Shown: piece by piece, positions 1-7,196 of the stretch
How the letters are laid out: every line of letters begins with the position of its first letter
Numbering within the stretch: position 1 is the first letter of the stretch
Assembly: GCA_027493445.1 (NCBI GenBank)
Contig: JAOSKU010000001.1
Span: 3,921,845 to 3,985,844, forward strand
DNA length: 64,000 bases
Reading direction: 5' to 3'
DNA from: Thermoleophilia bacterium
Lineage (GTDB): Bacteria; Actinomycetota; Thermoleophilia; RBG-16-64-13
The notes under the pieces: model-generated
Told to the model about the DNA's origin: nothing
Databases searched by the model: none
What the model saw: only the letters and a program-made list of their open reading frames with translations
Program-made: the position numbers and the translations under genes

Positions 1-1
1 C

Positions 2-328
2 TCCGGTACGCTGGCTTCGGCCATGCGTTCTCTGGAAGCCGCCGGAGTGAGGCCCGCCCGGCTCTCGACCATCATGACGCTGGGTTCGACCCAAGCCGTC
101 CTGACCGCGGTGCGGGCGGGCGCCGGCTACGCCCTGGTCTCGCGCAGGGCCGCGGACGATCTGCTGGCCCTGGGAGTCATCTCAGCCATTGAGGTGGAGG
201 GCCTCAAGATACGCCGCACCCTGTGGACGGCCTACGATCCGAGCCGGGCGGAGGGCGGCCTTCGCGAGAGCTTCCTCCAGGCCGTGCGCGCCTGGAAAAC
301 CGATCAACCGGCGGCTCCGAGCACGTAG
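2..328 (+). CDS. LysR-type regulator, C-terminal fragment
   Basis: Only the last 108 or so codons are in the window; the frame is open from base 2 and stops at the TAG ending at 328. The visible part resembles the effector-binding (periplasmic-binding-like) half of LysR regulators: a GSTQAVLTAVRAGAGYALVS stretch, then a strand-turn segment and a C-terminal helix ending in AVRAW. The DNA-binding half lies outside the window, so target and effector cannot be named. It is followed at 83 bp by the DtxR-type gene on the same strand. The LysR assignment is inferred from pattern and moderately secure. Confidence 0.6.
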   Translation, partial: SGTLASAMRSLEAAGVRPARLSTIMTLGSTQAVLTAVRAGAGYALVSRRAADDLLALGVISAIEVEGLKIRRTLWTAYDPSRAEGGLRESFLQAVRAWKTDQPAAPST

Positions 329-410
329 CCGGGCAAGACCACCTCCCACGGCTGGTGTATACTTAGGGCGGCCGAACTTCGCCTTCGAGATCCTGGAGGG
401 CCCGGCACCC

Positions 411-1061
411 ATGCCGACCCAAGCTATCGAGGAGTACCTCGAATCCATCTACAAGCTCCACTCCCGCGGGGTCAAGGTCATTGCCGCCCGGCTGGCCGAG
501 GACCTGGGTGTGGCCGCTCCCACCGTGACCGAGATGCTGCGCCGGCTTCGGGCCGAGGGCTTCGTGGTGACGAGCGGAGAGCGCGAGGTGGTGCTGACCG
601 CCGCGGGTCGCGATGCGGCCGAGGTGTTGATCCGCCGCCACCGGCTCTCGGAGCGCCTGCTCACCGACATCCTGGGGATGCCCTGGTCGGAGGCCCACGA
701 GGAGGCCTGCAAGTTCGAGCATGTGATCTCCCCGGCGGTGGAAGCCCGGCTGGCCCGGGCGCTCGACTATCCCACCACCTGCCCCCACGGCAACCCAATC
801 CCCGGATCGCCCGGGGAGGGGGAGGTGCTGCTGCGCCTGAGCCAGGTCGCCGTCGGGGCGCGCGGGGTTCTTCGCTGCGTGGAGGCCGAGGACGAGGAGC
901 TATTGAGCTACGTGGAAGGGCTCGGGCTCGTGCCCGGAGAGCTGATCGAGGTGGTCGGCTATGCTCCGCTCGACGGCCCTGTCGAGGTGAAGGTGGGGAG
1001 CCGCACCGTGTTCGTCGGGCTGGCGGCCGCAGAAAGGTTGCTGATCAAACCCCAGGACTGA
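411..1061 (+). CDS. DtxR/MntR-family metal-dependent transcriptional regulator
   Basis: A 216-residue regulator, close to the usual DtxR/IdeR length. The N-terminal winged helix starts at MPTQAIEEYLESIYKL and contains the recognition segment AAPTVTEMLRRL (about residues 36-47). The dimerisation and metal-binding domain follows, with HRLSERLL, an E-x3-E-x2-C-x2-E-H arrangement around residues 94-103 and PHGNPIPG near 125. The C-terminal 80 residues form an SH3-like FeoA-type domain. The ATG at 411 is preferred because the family motif begins directly there; open sequence further upstream is non-homologous. A TATACT hexamer at 358-363 could be its -10. Metal specificity (Fe or Mn) cannot be read safely. 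Confidence 0.9.
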   Translation: MPTQAIEEYLESIYKLHSRGVKVIAARLAEDLGVAAPTVTEMLRRLRAEGFVVTSGEREVVLTAAGRDAAEVLIRRHRLSERLLTDILGMPWSEAHEEACKFEHVISPAVEARLARALDYPTTCPHGNPIPGSPGEGEVLLRLSQVAVGARGVLRCVEAEDEELLSYVEGLGLVPGELIEVVGYAPLDGPVEVKVGSRTVFVGLAAAERLLIKPQD

Positions 1062-1062
1062 A

Positions 1063-1190
1063 TGACGCCTCGCCGCCAGGGTGCGCTGGGTGAGTGCGAG
1101 GCAAGGACGCAGGGAGCGGGCGTAGCAGAGCTACGGGCGCGACCGAGGACGCCGCATCGTGCCGGCCAGCGCGGCCTGGCGGCCGGGGCG
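1063..1190 (+). repeat. Dispersed repeat copy, no terminal repeats
   Basis: This fills the whole gap between the convergent dtxR-type and csoR genes. It begins directly after the dtxR stop with a GAATGACGC-like edge and shares its core (GCGCGACCGAGGACGCCGCA) with the copies at 17413, 24201 and 29185. The long inverted-repeat ends of the 17413 and 29185 copies are missing here. Short open frames inside it (beginning MTPRRQGALGE) are repeat sequence, not a gene. Confidence 0.8.
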
Positions 1191-1484
1191 TCAGCGCCCC
1201 ACCGGGCTCGCCTTCACGAAGCGCTCGACCACGTCGATGAGCTCGGTGACCGCTCGGTCGCCGTCGGCACCTTCCTGAAGAGCGCCGCGCACGCAACCCT
1301 GGATGTGATCCTCGAGGATGATCAAGCCCACCTTCTGGAGGGCGGCCATGACCGAGGATACCTGCGTCAGCACGTCGACACAGTACTTCTCCTCGTCGAT
1401 CATTCTTTGCAGACCGCGCACCTGACCCTCGATCCGCCTCAGGCGCGCTTGTAGCTTCGGCTTGTCGTGGCCGTATGATGCCAT
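1191..1484 (-). CDS. csoR: CsoR-family copper-sensing repressor
   Basis: A 97-residue all-helical repressor with the family N-terminal signature LQARLRRIEGQVRGLQRMI. It carries the Cu(I) ligand set Cys35, His60 and Cys64 (EKYCVDVL and EDHIQGC). This X-H-C pattern matches copper CsoR rather than the persulfide sensor CstR, which lacks the His. CsoR binds as a tetramer to G/C-tract palindromes and releases DNA on Cu(I) binding. It is transcribed divergently from the CopZ-like gene at 1597, and a G-rich operator candidate lies between them. GAGAGGAGG is an appropriate ribosome-binding site upstream of the ATG at 1484. Confidence 0.93.
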   Translation of the reverse strand: MASYGHDKPKLQARLRRIEGQVRGLQRMIDEEKYCVDVLTQVSSVMAALQKVGLIILEDHIQGCVRGALQEGADGDRAVTELIDVVERFVKASPVGR

Positions 1485-1526
1485 GTCGCCTCCTCTCGCC
1501 CTCCCGCTCCGATGGACCTAACTGTT

Positions 1527-1555
1527 GTATAGGGTTGGGGGTATTGGTACTATAT
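1527..1555 (+). promoter_or_regulatory. copZ promoter with CsoR-like operator
   Basis: TTGTAT (1527-1532) and TACTAT (1550-1555) are separated by 17 bp. The spacer holds ATAGGGTTGGGGGTAT (1531-1546), whose right half matches the GGGGGTAT half-site of CsoR operators; the left half is degenerate. Its place between csoR and the copper chaperone supports autoregulation. This is inference from pattern. Confidence 0.55.
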
Positions 1556-1596
1556 CACGGCAACGCCATCCCCCGAGCAACAGGAGTCACCCTACC

Positions 1597-1806
1597 ATGA
1601 CTGAGAAGCACTACAGCGTCCCCGATGTGAGCTGCGGTCACTGCAAGATGGCGATCGAAAAGGCCGTGGGCGCCATGCCCGGCGTCGGCAAGGTCAAGGT
1701 CGACGTGGAGGGCAGGTCGGTCGACATCGCCTTCGACGAAGGTGTGGTCGGCGAAGATGCTATCCTCGCCACGCTCGAGGAGGAAGGCTACCCGGTCGCC
1801 GTCTAA
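1597..1806 (+). CDS. copZ: CopZ-like heavy-metal-associated (HMA) protein
   Basis: A 69-residue single HMA domain with the ferredoxin-like fold. The metal loop is DVSCGHC (Cys at about residues 13 and 16), followed by the amphipathic helix KMAIEKAVGAMPGV and the strand VDIAFDEG. Cu(I) chaperones of this type pass copper to P-type ATPases; none is present in the window. The ATG at 1597 is preceded by AGGAG (1582-1586). Divergent pairing with csoR supports copper handling. The loop Met common in CopZ (MxCxxC) is Val here. Confidence 0.88.
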   Translation: MTEKHYSVPDVSCGHCKMAIEKAVGAMPGVGKVKVDVEGRSVDIAFDEGVVGEDAILATLEEEGYPVAV

Positions 1807-1900
1807 GGCCGCCGGGGCGCTGGGTGCGGGTGAGGCCAGGACACAGCCTCGCACCGCCCAGTGCGGCCGCGGCGGCCGGGGCTTTGTTTGAGACGAGCTC
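1807..1900 (+). repeat. Fragment of the dispersed repeat family
   Basis: It starts right after the copZ stop and contains CAGTGCGGCCGCGGCGGCC followed by a GGGCTTTGTTTGAGACGAGCTC edge. This matches the right-hand part of the copies at 24223-24301 and 24388-24466. No terminal inverted repeat is present. Confidence 0.65.
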
Positions 1901-1948
1901 TGAGTCGACACGGCCGTCAATCGGGAGGCGGGGAGGGGCCGGCGCGAC

Positions 1949-3223
1949 ATGAGAGACGAGAGCTGTGAGGTTCTGGTAATTGGCGCCGGCCCCGCCGGAT
2001 GTGCTACTGCCCTTTTCCTGGCCCGTCAGGGCCGCGATGTCCTGGTGGTCGATCGAGCGACCTTCCCCCGAGACAAGATCTGTGGCGACGGCCTCGCTCC
2101 CCGTACCGTGGCCATGCTGCGGCGCATGGGGCTCGAGGATCGCATCCGGGCCGCCGGATACCGGCCGGCTCTGGACTATCGTATCGTCAGCTCGTGGCGC
2201 GACGCCGTGCGGGCCGGCATGCCGTCCTTCGGCAAGGGTGCAAGCTACGCCTACGTGGTGCCCCGGCGAGAGCTCGACCTGCTGATCCTGCAGGCGACCC
2301 GCGCGGCCGGCGCCCGGGTCGGGGAGGGGGTGCGCGCTCTCCATTTGGCGGATGGACCGGCGTCGGGGGAGGCTCCCCGCGTGGTCGTCCGCGGGTCCGA
2401 CGGCCTGACCTCGACCATCCGGGCGCGGGTGGTGGTGGCGGCGGACGGATCGCGCGGCTCGTTCTCGCGCACGGTCATGCCCGCGAAGCGGCTCGAGCCC
2501 TACGCAGTGGCCATCCGGGCCTACATGCACGGAGTCGCGGGCTTGGACGGCGCCCTGGGGTTCTTCCTCGACCGAGAGCTGCTGCCGGGCTACGGCTGGG
2601 TCTTTCCGAGCGGCCGGGAAGGGCAACCGGCCAACGTCGGGCTCGGGATCAGGGTGTCTGCCCTCCGCCGCCGCCCGGAGAACCTGCGCGAGCTCCTCGA
2701 CTGGTTCCTCGGCCCGGCTTCGTCGGCCTGGCCCCACCTCCGTGCCGCCAGCTTTGCCTCTCCGCCGGCCACTTTTCCGTTGCAGCTGGATTTCCCAAGG
2801 GGCCGGCGCCGCGAAGGCAGCACTCTCTTCGCCGGTGACGTCGCCAACCTCATCGATCCCCTCTCGGGCGAAGGTATCGCCTATGCCCTCGAGAGCGGTC
2901 ACGCGGCTGCACAGGCCATCGATCGAGGGCTGCGCACCGGCCTGGTTCGCGACCTGGCCACCTATGACGCCGCCGTGTGGCGGGGTTTGAGCCTGGAGTT
3001 CCTGGGAGCCTACCTCGTGCGCCAGCTGCTCGTGCGCCCCTGGGGGAACGGGGTGGTGGTGCGGCTACTCCGGCGGGATGAAGGGCTCGCCCGCGGGGGG
3101 ATGGGCGTGCTCTCCAACAGCGTACCCGTCACCTGGCTCATGCGGCCGGTTGTGCTGAGGCGAGCCCTCTCTCCGCACCTGCTGGCCCGGGTGACCCGCG
3201 TCGCCCGCCCGGCTCGGGGCTAA
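1949..3223 (+). CDS. Geranylgeranyl reductase family FAD-dependent oxidoreductase
   Basis: A 424-residue flavoprotein. The N-terminal Rossmann motif is VIGAGPAGCATALFLARQG (residues 10-28). The family signature FPRDKICGDGLAPR follows at about 41-54, VVVAADGSRGSFSR near 170 and the second FAD motif LFAGDVANLIDPLSGEGIAYALESG at about 292-316. These are hallmarks of the GGR group, which saturates isoprenoid double bonds in quinone tails or lipids. Here a menaquinone side chain is a plausible substrate given the respiratory neighbourhood, but that is inference. The start has a GGGAGGGG ribosome-binding site. It runs convergently into the DUF1405 gene with no gap. Confidence 0.85.
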   Translation: MRDESCEVLVIGAGPAGCATALFLARQGRDVLVVDRATFPRDKICGDGLAPRTVAMLRRMGLEDRIRAAGYRPALDYRIVSSWRDAVRAGMPSFGKGASYAYVVPRRELDLLILQATRAAGARVGEGVRALHLADGPASGEAPRVVVRGSDGLTSTIRARVVVAADGSRGSFSRTVMPAKRLEPYAVAIRAYMHGVAGLDGALGFFLDRELLPGYGWVFPSGREGQPANVGLGIRVSALRRRPENLRELLDWFLGPASSAWPHLRAASFASPPATFPLQLDFPRGRRREGSTLFAGDVANLIDPLSGEGIAYALESGHAAAQAIDRGLRTGLVRDLATYDAAVWRGLSLEFLGAYLVRQLLVRPWGNGVVVRLLRRDEGLARGGMGVLSNSVPVTWLMRPVVLRRALSPHLLARVTRVARPARG

Positions 3224-4036
3224 TCAGAGCGACGGCCGCTGACCCTCCCGGGCCCGGCGCAGAGCCACCCCCAACCAGATCGCCACCAAGACGATGGTGC
3301 TGCCCACGGCGAAGGCTGTGATCACGTCGATGTCCTGGGGGTTGGGCACCCGGGGATGGTCCCCCAGGCCGTAGTCTACCAAGTCGTTCAACCCGTACCA
3401 GAGCGCCACGAAGCCGACATCGCGCAGACGAAAGGCCAGCAGGGGGAGGAGGACGAGTCCCTCGAGCACCATGCCGAAGTGGTTGGCGCTCATCACGATG
3501 GCTTCCAGGGAGTAGTGACCGCCCGCCCGGGCGTTGGTGAACCAGATCATGTCGGTCCAGAGTCCGTACTTGATGCAGCCTGTGGCGGCCAGCAAGCCGA
3601 ACATGTGCCAGCGGCGGCCTCGGTGCAGCGCGAGCAAGGCTACCGCCCACAAGGTGGCCGACAAAGGGCTGTCGGGAACGAAAGGCCAGAGGTAGGGCGG
3701 AGCGGCCAGGATGTCCTTGCCGTACCAGTAGAGGTAGCCGGCCACCGAGCTCCCCAGGTTGACGGTCACCAACGTCCACACAACCCAGGGGGTGCTCACC
3801 AGCCACCGGGAGAACGCGCCGATGATCGAGGCGGGGCGAGGGGGTTCGACCCCCAGGGTCGACGGGACGCGCACGGGATGCCCATACTCATCCGAAGGTG
3901 TGTCCCGGTCAGCCGCAAGCACGGCGCGCGGCGGCGTGGAAGATGGTGGGGCGGACACCGGGCAGGGCGTAGACGTTGGGCTCCGCGATTCCATTCGAAG
4001 AAGTATAGCCAACGAGAGGTTCCGTTGTCTTCGCAC
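3224..4036 (-). CDS. DUF1405 (YpjA-like) integral membrane protein
   Basis: About 200 residues of hydrophobic sequence follow a proline-rich N-terminus. Around six membrane segments are visible, with the conserved stretches NLGSSVAGYLYWYG, FVPDSPLSATLW, KYGLWTDMIW and ALWYGLNDLVDYGLGDHPRVP. These match the DUF1405/YpjA family, whose function is unknown. The start is uncertain: the first Met is at 4036, but a TATACT in the minus-strand sequence at about 4005-4010 would favour a start at 3994 (MESRSPTS). The stop abuts the stop of the flavoprotein gene. Confidence 0.75.
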   Translation of the reverse strand: MRRQRNLSLAILLRMESRSPTSTPCPVSAPPSSTPPRAVLAADRDTPSDEYGHPVRVPSTLGVEPPRPASIIGAFSRWLVSTPWVVWTLVTVNLGSSVAGYLYWYGKDILAAPPYLWPFVPDSPLSATLWAVALLALHRGRRWHMFGLLAATGCIKYGLWTDMIWFTNARAGGHYSLEAIVMSANHFGMVLEGLVLLPLLAFRLRDVGFVALWYGLNDLVDYGLGDHPRVPNPQDIDVITAFAVGSTIVLVAIWLGVALRRAREGQRPSL

Positions 4037-4209
4037 TGCCGCGGGGGCACGTGTGCTTTTTCAGGCGAGGCCGGCAATGGAGAAGGTGGCCCAGGGTCAT
4101 CCGGATCTGCCTCGGGTTGACCCGCTTCCCCCGCGGGTACAGCTGTGGTCGGAGTGCGTGGATGAGTTCCGGCGACTGAGGGAGCCTGGGGCCTTGCCGA
4201 CGCCAAAGG

Positions 4210-4239
4210 TGACTGGTAGCATACCCCAACGGGTATATG
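4210..4239 (+). promoter_or_regulatory. Candidate trx promoter with CsoR-like palindrome
   Basis: ATACCC-CAAC-GGGTAT (4221-4236) is a clean inverted repeat of CsoR/CstR operator type. A possible -10 (TATATG, 4234-4239) overlaps its right arm, and TGACTG (4210-4215) may be the -35 at 18 bp. It lies 113 bp upstream of the thioredoxin start. The rest of the 4037-4351 gap (315 bp) holds no gene I can support. Confidence 0.45.
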
Positions 4240-4351
4240 CGGGGCGAGAGCCGGTCCAGCCGGAGTCGCCCGGTAACGGAAAGAGAGCCGACCTCGGCGG
4301 TGTCATGGGCCGCGTAGGGAGGGAAGGCTCCCAGGCGAAAAGGAGAGTCAC

Positions 4352-4678
4352 ATGGGCAGTGGGATCGTCGAGGACCTGAACTCGGAATCCTTCGAGAGCG
4401 ACGTGGTGGGAGCGACCGGTCCGGTGGTCGTGGATTTCTGGGCCCCGTGGTGTGGTCCGTGCAAGATGGTGGGCCCGGTGCTGGAAAAGCTGGCAGGTGA
4501 TCACGGCGACAAGGTCAAGGTTGTGAAGGTGAACGTGGACGAGAACCAGGAGCTGGCGGCGAAGTACGGGATCATGAGCATACCGACGGTGATCCTCTTC
4601 GAGGACGGCAAGGTCAAGAGCCAGCTGATCGGCGCCCGGGGCCAGAAGGATTACGAACGAGAATTTGGCCTTGCATAG
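4352..4678 (+). CDS. trxA: Thioredoxin
   Basis: A 108-residue thioredoxin with a normal fold order: VVDFWAPWCGPCKMVGPVLEKL contains the active site Cys-Gly-Pro-Cys at about residues 32-35, and the cis-proline loop is SIPTVILFEDG. It reduces protein disulfides in the cytosol, normally recharged by thioredoxin reductase; a TrxR-like fusion lies at 9534. The AAAAGGAGAG site sits just upstream of the ATG. The small UGA-containing thioredoxin-fold gene follows 20 bp later and is probably cotranscribed. Confidence 0.95.
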   Translation: MGSGIVEDLNSESFESDVVGATGPVVVDFWAPWCGPCKMVGPVLEKLAGDHGDKVKVVKVNVDENQELAAKYGIMSIPTVILFEDGKVKSQLIGARGQKDYEREFGLA

Positions 4679-4698
4679 GCTGCCTCGTGGGAGGATCA

Positions 4699-5028
4699 AT
4701 GGAAGCTACGAAAACCGGTGAGATGGTCGTCGTGGGGTCGCGCATCTACGACGCCTGCCGGGGCGGAGGCTGAGCGCCGCCTCTGTCTCTGGAAGAGACA
4801 GTCGGATACATCAACCGCTATCTGCAGCAAGACTACGGCGATCACGTGTCGGTGCGATACATTGACCTGGACAGCCCGGAGATCGCGGAGTTCCCGCCGC
4901 TGGCCGAGGCGGTGAACGAAGGCAGGAACATCCCGCTGGTGCTGGTGGGTGACTCTGTCAAGGCGCCGGCTGTGCTGTCGTTCGCGTGGATCGTCAACGA
5001 GTTCAAGGGCATGGGGGTTCTAGACTGA
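4699..5028 (+). CDS. Predicted selenoprotein: small thioredoxin-fold, YuzD-like
   Basis: The frame from the ATG at 4699 is interrupted only by a TGA at 4771-4773, and both flanks are clearly coding in the same frame. Read through, it is a 109-residue protein: MVVVGSRIYDACRGGG, then Sec25, then APPLSLEETVGYINRYLQ, VRYIDLDSPEI and IPLVLVGDSV. The pattern Cys20-x4-Sec25 sits in the position of the CxxC of YuzD-type disulfide oxidoreductases; the strand VRYIDL and the PLVLV strand also fit that fold. A perfect 8-bp hairpin starts 9 nt after the TGA. No ribosome-length error is needed to explain the stop. The gene lies between trxA and an FmdB-type gene, whose ATG overlaps its stop. The alternative is a broken gene restarting at GTG 4846, which would lack the redox residues. 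Confidence 0.72.
4783..4801 (+). promoter_or_regulatory. Candidate bacterial SECIS hairpin (YuzD-like gene)
   Basis: CTGTCTCT (4783-4790), loop GGA (4791-4793), AGAGACAG (4794-4801): a perfect 8-bp stem. The loop starts 17 nt after the UGA and has G in its first two positions, which satisfies the published description of bacterial SECIS elements (spacing 16-37 nt, G in the first two loop bases). Confidence 0.7.
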
Positions 5029-5234
5029 TGGCTTCGTATGATCTTCGCTGCACTGACTGCGCCCACGATTTCGAGGTCTTCGTGCAAGGATTCCTGAGGG
5101 AAGACCATAAGGTCTGCCCCGATTGCGGCAGCCGGCGAGTGGAGCAGAGGTTCACCGGCTTCTTGATGGGTTCGGGAGGAGGAAATGCTCCCCCCATGGG
5201 GGGAGGCGGATGTTCCCACGGGGGCTTCGGCTGA
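5028..5234 (+). CDS. FmdB-family zinc-ribbon protein
   Basis: A 68-residue protein that begins MASYDLRCTDCAHDFEVF and has a second pair CPDCGS at about residues 27-32, so four Cys form one zinc ribbon. A Gly-rich tail with SHGGFG follows. This is the FmdB putative regulatory protein family, whose role is not established. The ATG overlaps the preceding stop by one base, indicating translational coupling with the selenoprotein candidate. A terminator follows. Confidence 0.85.
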   Translation: MASYDLRCTDCAHDFEVFVQGFLREDHKVCPDCGSRRVEQRFTGFLMGSGGGNAPPMGGGGCSHGGFG

Positions 5235-5248
5235 GCGCACTGAAATCG

Positions 5249-5270
5249 GGGGACCCGTTGGGTCCCCTTT
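5249..5270 (+). terminator. Rho-independent terminator after fmdB-like gene
   Basis: GGGGACCC (5249-5256), loop GTT, GGGTCCCC (5260-5267), then TTTCT: a perfect 8-bp GC-rich stem followed by a short U-tract. Confidence 0.8.
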
Positions 5271-5286
5271 CTATTTGCGGTATATT
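5258..5286 (+). promoter_or_regulatory. Candidate promoter for the CcmH-like gene
   Basis: TTGGGT (5258-5263), 17 bp, TATATT (5281-5286). The -35 overlaps the right arm of the terminator. The start codon lies 39 bp downstream of the -10. Confidence 0.45.
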
Positions 5287-5324
5287 CGAAATGTAGTGCG
5301 GGCGGCTGACGGGCGGAGGCGGAT

Positions 5325-5846
5325 GTGGCCAGGAAAGTATGGCGGTCGGCGAGAAGCGGCGTCGTGGGAGCGGTGGCGGCTGTCATCTTGAGCCTGGTCG
5401 TCGCGGCATCGGCCGCAGCGGCCGATGCCGGCCTGACTCCGGACCAGGAAGCCCTGGCCCGCAGCATCGAGGGAAAGCTCATCGCGCCCTGCTGCTGGAC
5501 CCAGACAGTAGCGGTCCATGACAGCCAGGCCGCCGAGGAGATCAAGATGCAGGTGCGCCTTCTGGTGGCGCAGGGCGAGAGCGAGGACGCCATTCTCGAC
5601 AGCTTCGTTCAGGAGTACGGTGAGGAGATCTTGGCTGCCCCCCGGGCTCAGGGCTTCAACGTGCTGATCTACCTGCTCCCGGTGATCGGGGCGCTTGCGG
5701 CCGGCGCGGCCCTATTGGTGATGATCCCTCACTGGCGGCGCGCCCCGCGGGCCGAGCCCGTGGTCGATGGGCCTGCCCGCCGGAGGGATGACGGCCGGGC
5801 CGATCTGAGCGACCGTCTCGACGAGGAGCTCTCTCACTTCGATTGA
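5325..5846 (+). CDS. CcmH-family protein with CC active site
   Basis: A 173-residue exported protein: signal peptide to about residue 33, then the compact helical domain IAPCCWTQTVAVHDS with adjacent Cys56-Cys57, AAEEIKMQVRLL and YGEEILAAPRAQGFN. One membrane segment follows (about 107-130), with a cytoplasmic tail ending LDEELSHFD. The tail and the YGE-ILAAP motif are shared with the second CcmH at 20165 (LDDELKDFD). CcmH proteins reduce apocytochrome Cys before heme ligation; this APCCW variant replaces the CxxC. It is separated by about 14 kb from the main ccm cluster and lies upstream of the hydrogenase. The start is GTG. Confidence 0.8.
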   Translation: MARKVWRSARSGVVGAVAAVILSLVVAASAAAADAGLTPDQEALARSIEGKLIAPCCWTQTVAVHDSQAAEEIKMQVRLLVAQGESEDAILDSFVQEYGEEILAAPRAQGFNVLIYLLPVIGALAAGAALLVMIPHWRRAPRAEPVVDGPARRRDDGRADLSDRLDEELSHFD

Positions 5847-5959
5847 GGCCGGCTGCGACGCCCGGGGACGGTAACGGCGCGTGCCGGCGCCTGAGCGACC
5901 GGTCTCCCCGAAGCGGACCGCCCGGCGCCGGCCGCGGCGAACGGGTTGCGGTCGTGCGG

Positions 5960-5987
5960 TTGTTGTTTGCCTCGAGTCCCGTAGAAT
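5960..5987 (+). promoter_or_regulatory. Candidate hydrogenase operon promoter
   Basis: TTGTTG (5960-5965), 16 bp, TAGAAT (5982-5987), about 100 bp upstream of the hydrogenase small-subunit ATG. The gap 5847-6089 otherwise shows no gene. Confidence 0.45.
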
Positions 5988-6089
5988 GTCGAAAGGCCGG
6001 GAGCCGGGCTCTCAGGGGTCGGGCTCGGGAGGGCGTTCGCCCCCGGTCGAGGCCCAGCGACCGAGGGAGGCCACATTGAGGAGCAGAGG

Positions 6090-7196
6090 GTGATGAGGCT
6101 GCTCACGGAACGGCCGCTCTCACGCCGGGACTTCCTGAAGGCCTGCGGCACTCTGGCGGCTCTCATGGGCGTGGGGCAGTCGGCCGTCCCCCGGATCGCG
6201 CGGGCGCTCGAGGACGCGGCCGCCAGGCCGCCCGTCGTCTGGCTCGACTTCCAGGAGTGCCTGGGCTGCACCGAGTCCATGACGAAGAGCCGCTATCCCG
6301 ACTTCCTCAACGTCGTCCTGGACATGATCAGCCTGGAGTACTCCGAGGCCCTAATGGCCGGCGCGGGCAGGCAGGCCGAAAAGAACTACGCCGACACGGT
6401 CGTGGGGCAGCCGGGCAAGTATGTGCTGGTCGTGGAAGGCTCGGTGGCTACCAAGATCCCCAACGCCATGACGGTGGGCGGACGCACTTCGGTCGATATC
6501 GCCAAAGAGGCGCTCACCGCTGCGGTCCTGGTCGTGGCCGTCGGGAACTGCGCCTCGTTCGGGAACGTGCAGGCGGCCTATCCCAACCCCACCGGGGCCA
6601 TGGGGATGCTCGCCTTCATGGAGCAGGAGGGCATCGACACCGGCAAGCTCATCCAGCTGCCCACCTGCCCGGTGAATCCCGTGCACATCACCACGACCAT
6701 CTCCTACTTCCTCACGTACGGCAAGGTGCCCCCGATGGACCAGTGGCACCGTCCGCTCGTGCATTTCGGCCGCAAAATCCACGACGAGTGCCCGCGCCGG
6801 GCTCATTTCGACGAGGGTCGCTTCGTGGAGGTCCTGGGGAGCGCGGAGGAGGACGAGCGCTTGTGCCTCTACAAGGTGGGCTGCCGGGGGCCGCATACCT
6901 ACGCCGACTGCGCCACGGTGCTCTGGAACAACCGGGCGAACTGGTGCATCGGCTCCGGCCAGTGCATCGGCTGCGCGGAAAAGGACTTCTGGGATGAACT
7001 GGTCGACTTCTACCGTCCCATGCCGGGTGTGGCGGTGCCCGGTTTCGGTGGCATCCGTGCGGACGCGGACACGATCGGCATCGGGTTGGCGGCGGCCACC
7101 GGGGTCGCCATCGCGGCTCACCTCGCGGTGAGCGCGGCCAAGGGCCGGCTCGGCAGGAACGAGGACCAGGTCGTGATCGAGGAGAAGGAGGAGTAA
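6090..7196 (+). CDS. hydA: [NiFe(Se)]-hydrogenase small subunit
   Basis: A 368-residue electron-transfer subunit. The twin-arginine signal is SRRDFLKACG (residues 11-20), so the folded heterodimer is exported. The proximal [4Fe-4S] motif is ECLGCTES (about 54-61), with further ligands in GNCASFGNV and PTCPVNP. The medial and distal cluster region has CRGPHTYADC and CIGSGQCIGCAEKDFWD (about 288-306). A hydrophobic helix near residues 327-346 can anchor it to the cytochrome b. Its stop overlaps the start of the large subunit by one base. No maturation protease or Hyp genes are in the window. Confidence 0.95.
   Translation: MMRLLTERPLSRRDFLKACGTLAALMGVGQSAVPRIARALEDAAARPPVVWLDFQECLGCTESMTKSRYPDFLNVVLDMISLEYSEALMAGAGRQAEKNYADTVVGQPGKYVLVVEGSVATKIPNAMTVGGRTSVDIAKEALTAAVLVVAVGNCASFGNVQAAYPNPTGAMGMLAFMEQEGIDTGKLIQLPTCPVNPVHITTTISYFLTYGKVPPMDQWHRPLVHFGRKIHDECPRRAHFDEGRFVEVLGSAEEDERLCLYKVGCRGPHTYADCATVLWNNRANWCIGSGQCIGCAEKDFWDELVDFYRPMPGVAVPGFGGIRADADTIGIGLAAATGVAIAAHLAVSAAKGRLGRNEDQVVIEEKEE

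Noticed and set aside
1760..2902. A 380-codon minus-strand frame opposite the flavoprotein gene
   Set aside because: Antisense shadow of a gene with clear FAD motifs; composition is Arg/Gly/Pro-rich without domains.
4077..4379. A possible small gene starting MEKVAQGHPDLP upstream of trxA
   Set aside because: It overlaps the operator candidate and the trxA start, has no ribosome-binding site of note and resembles no known protein.
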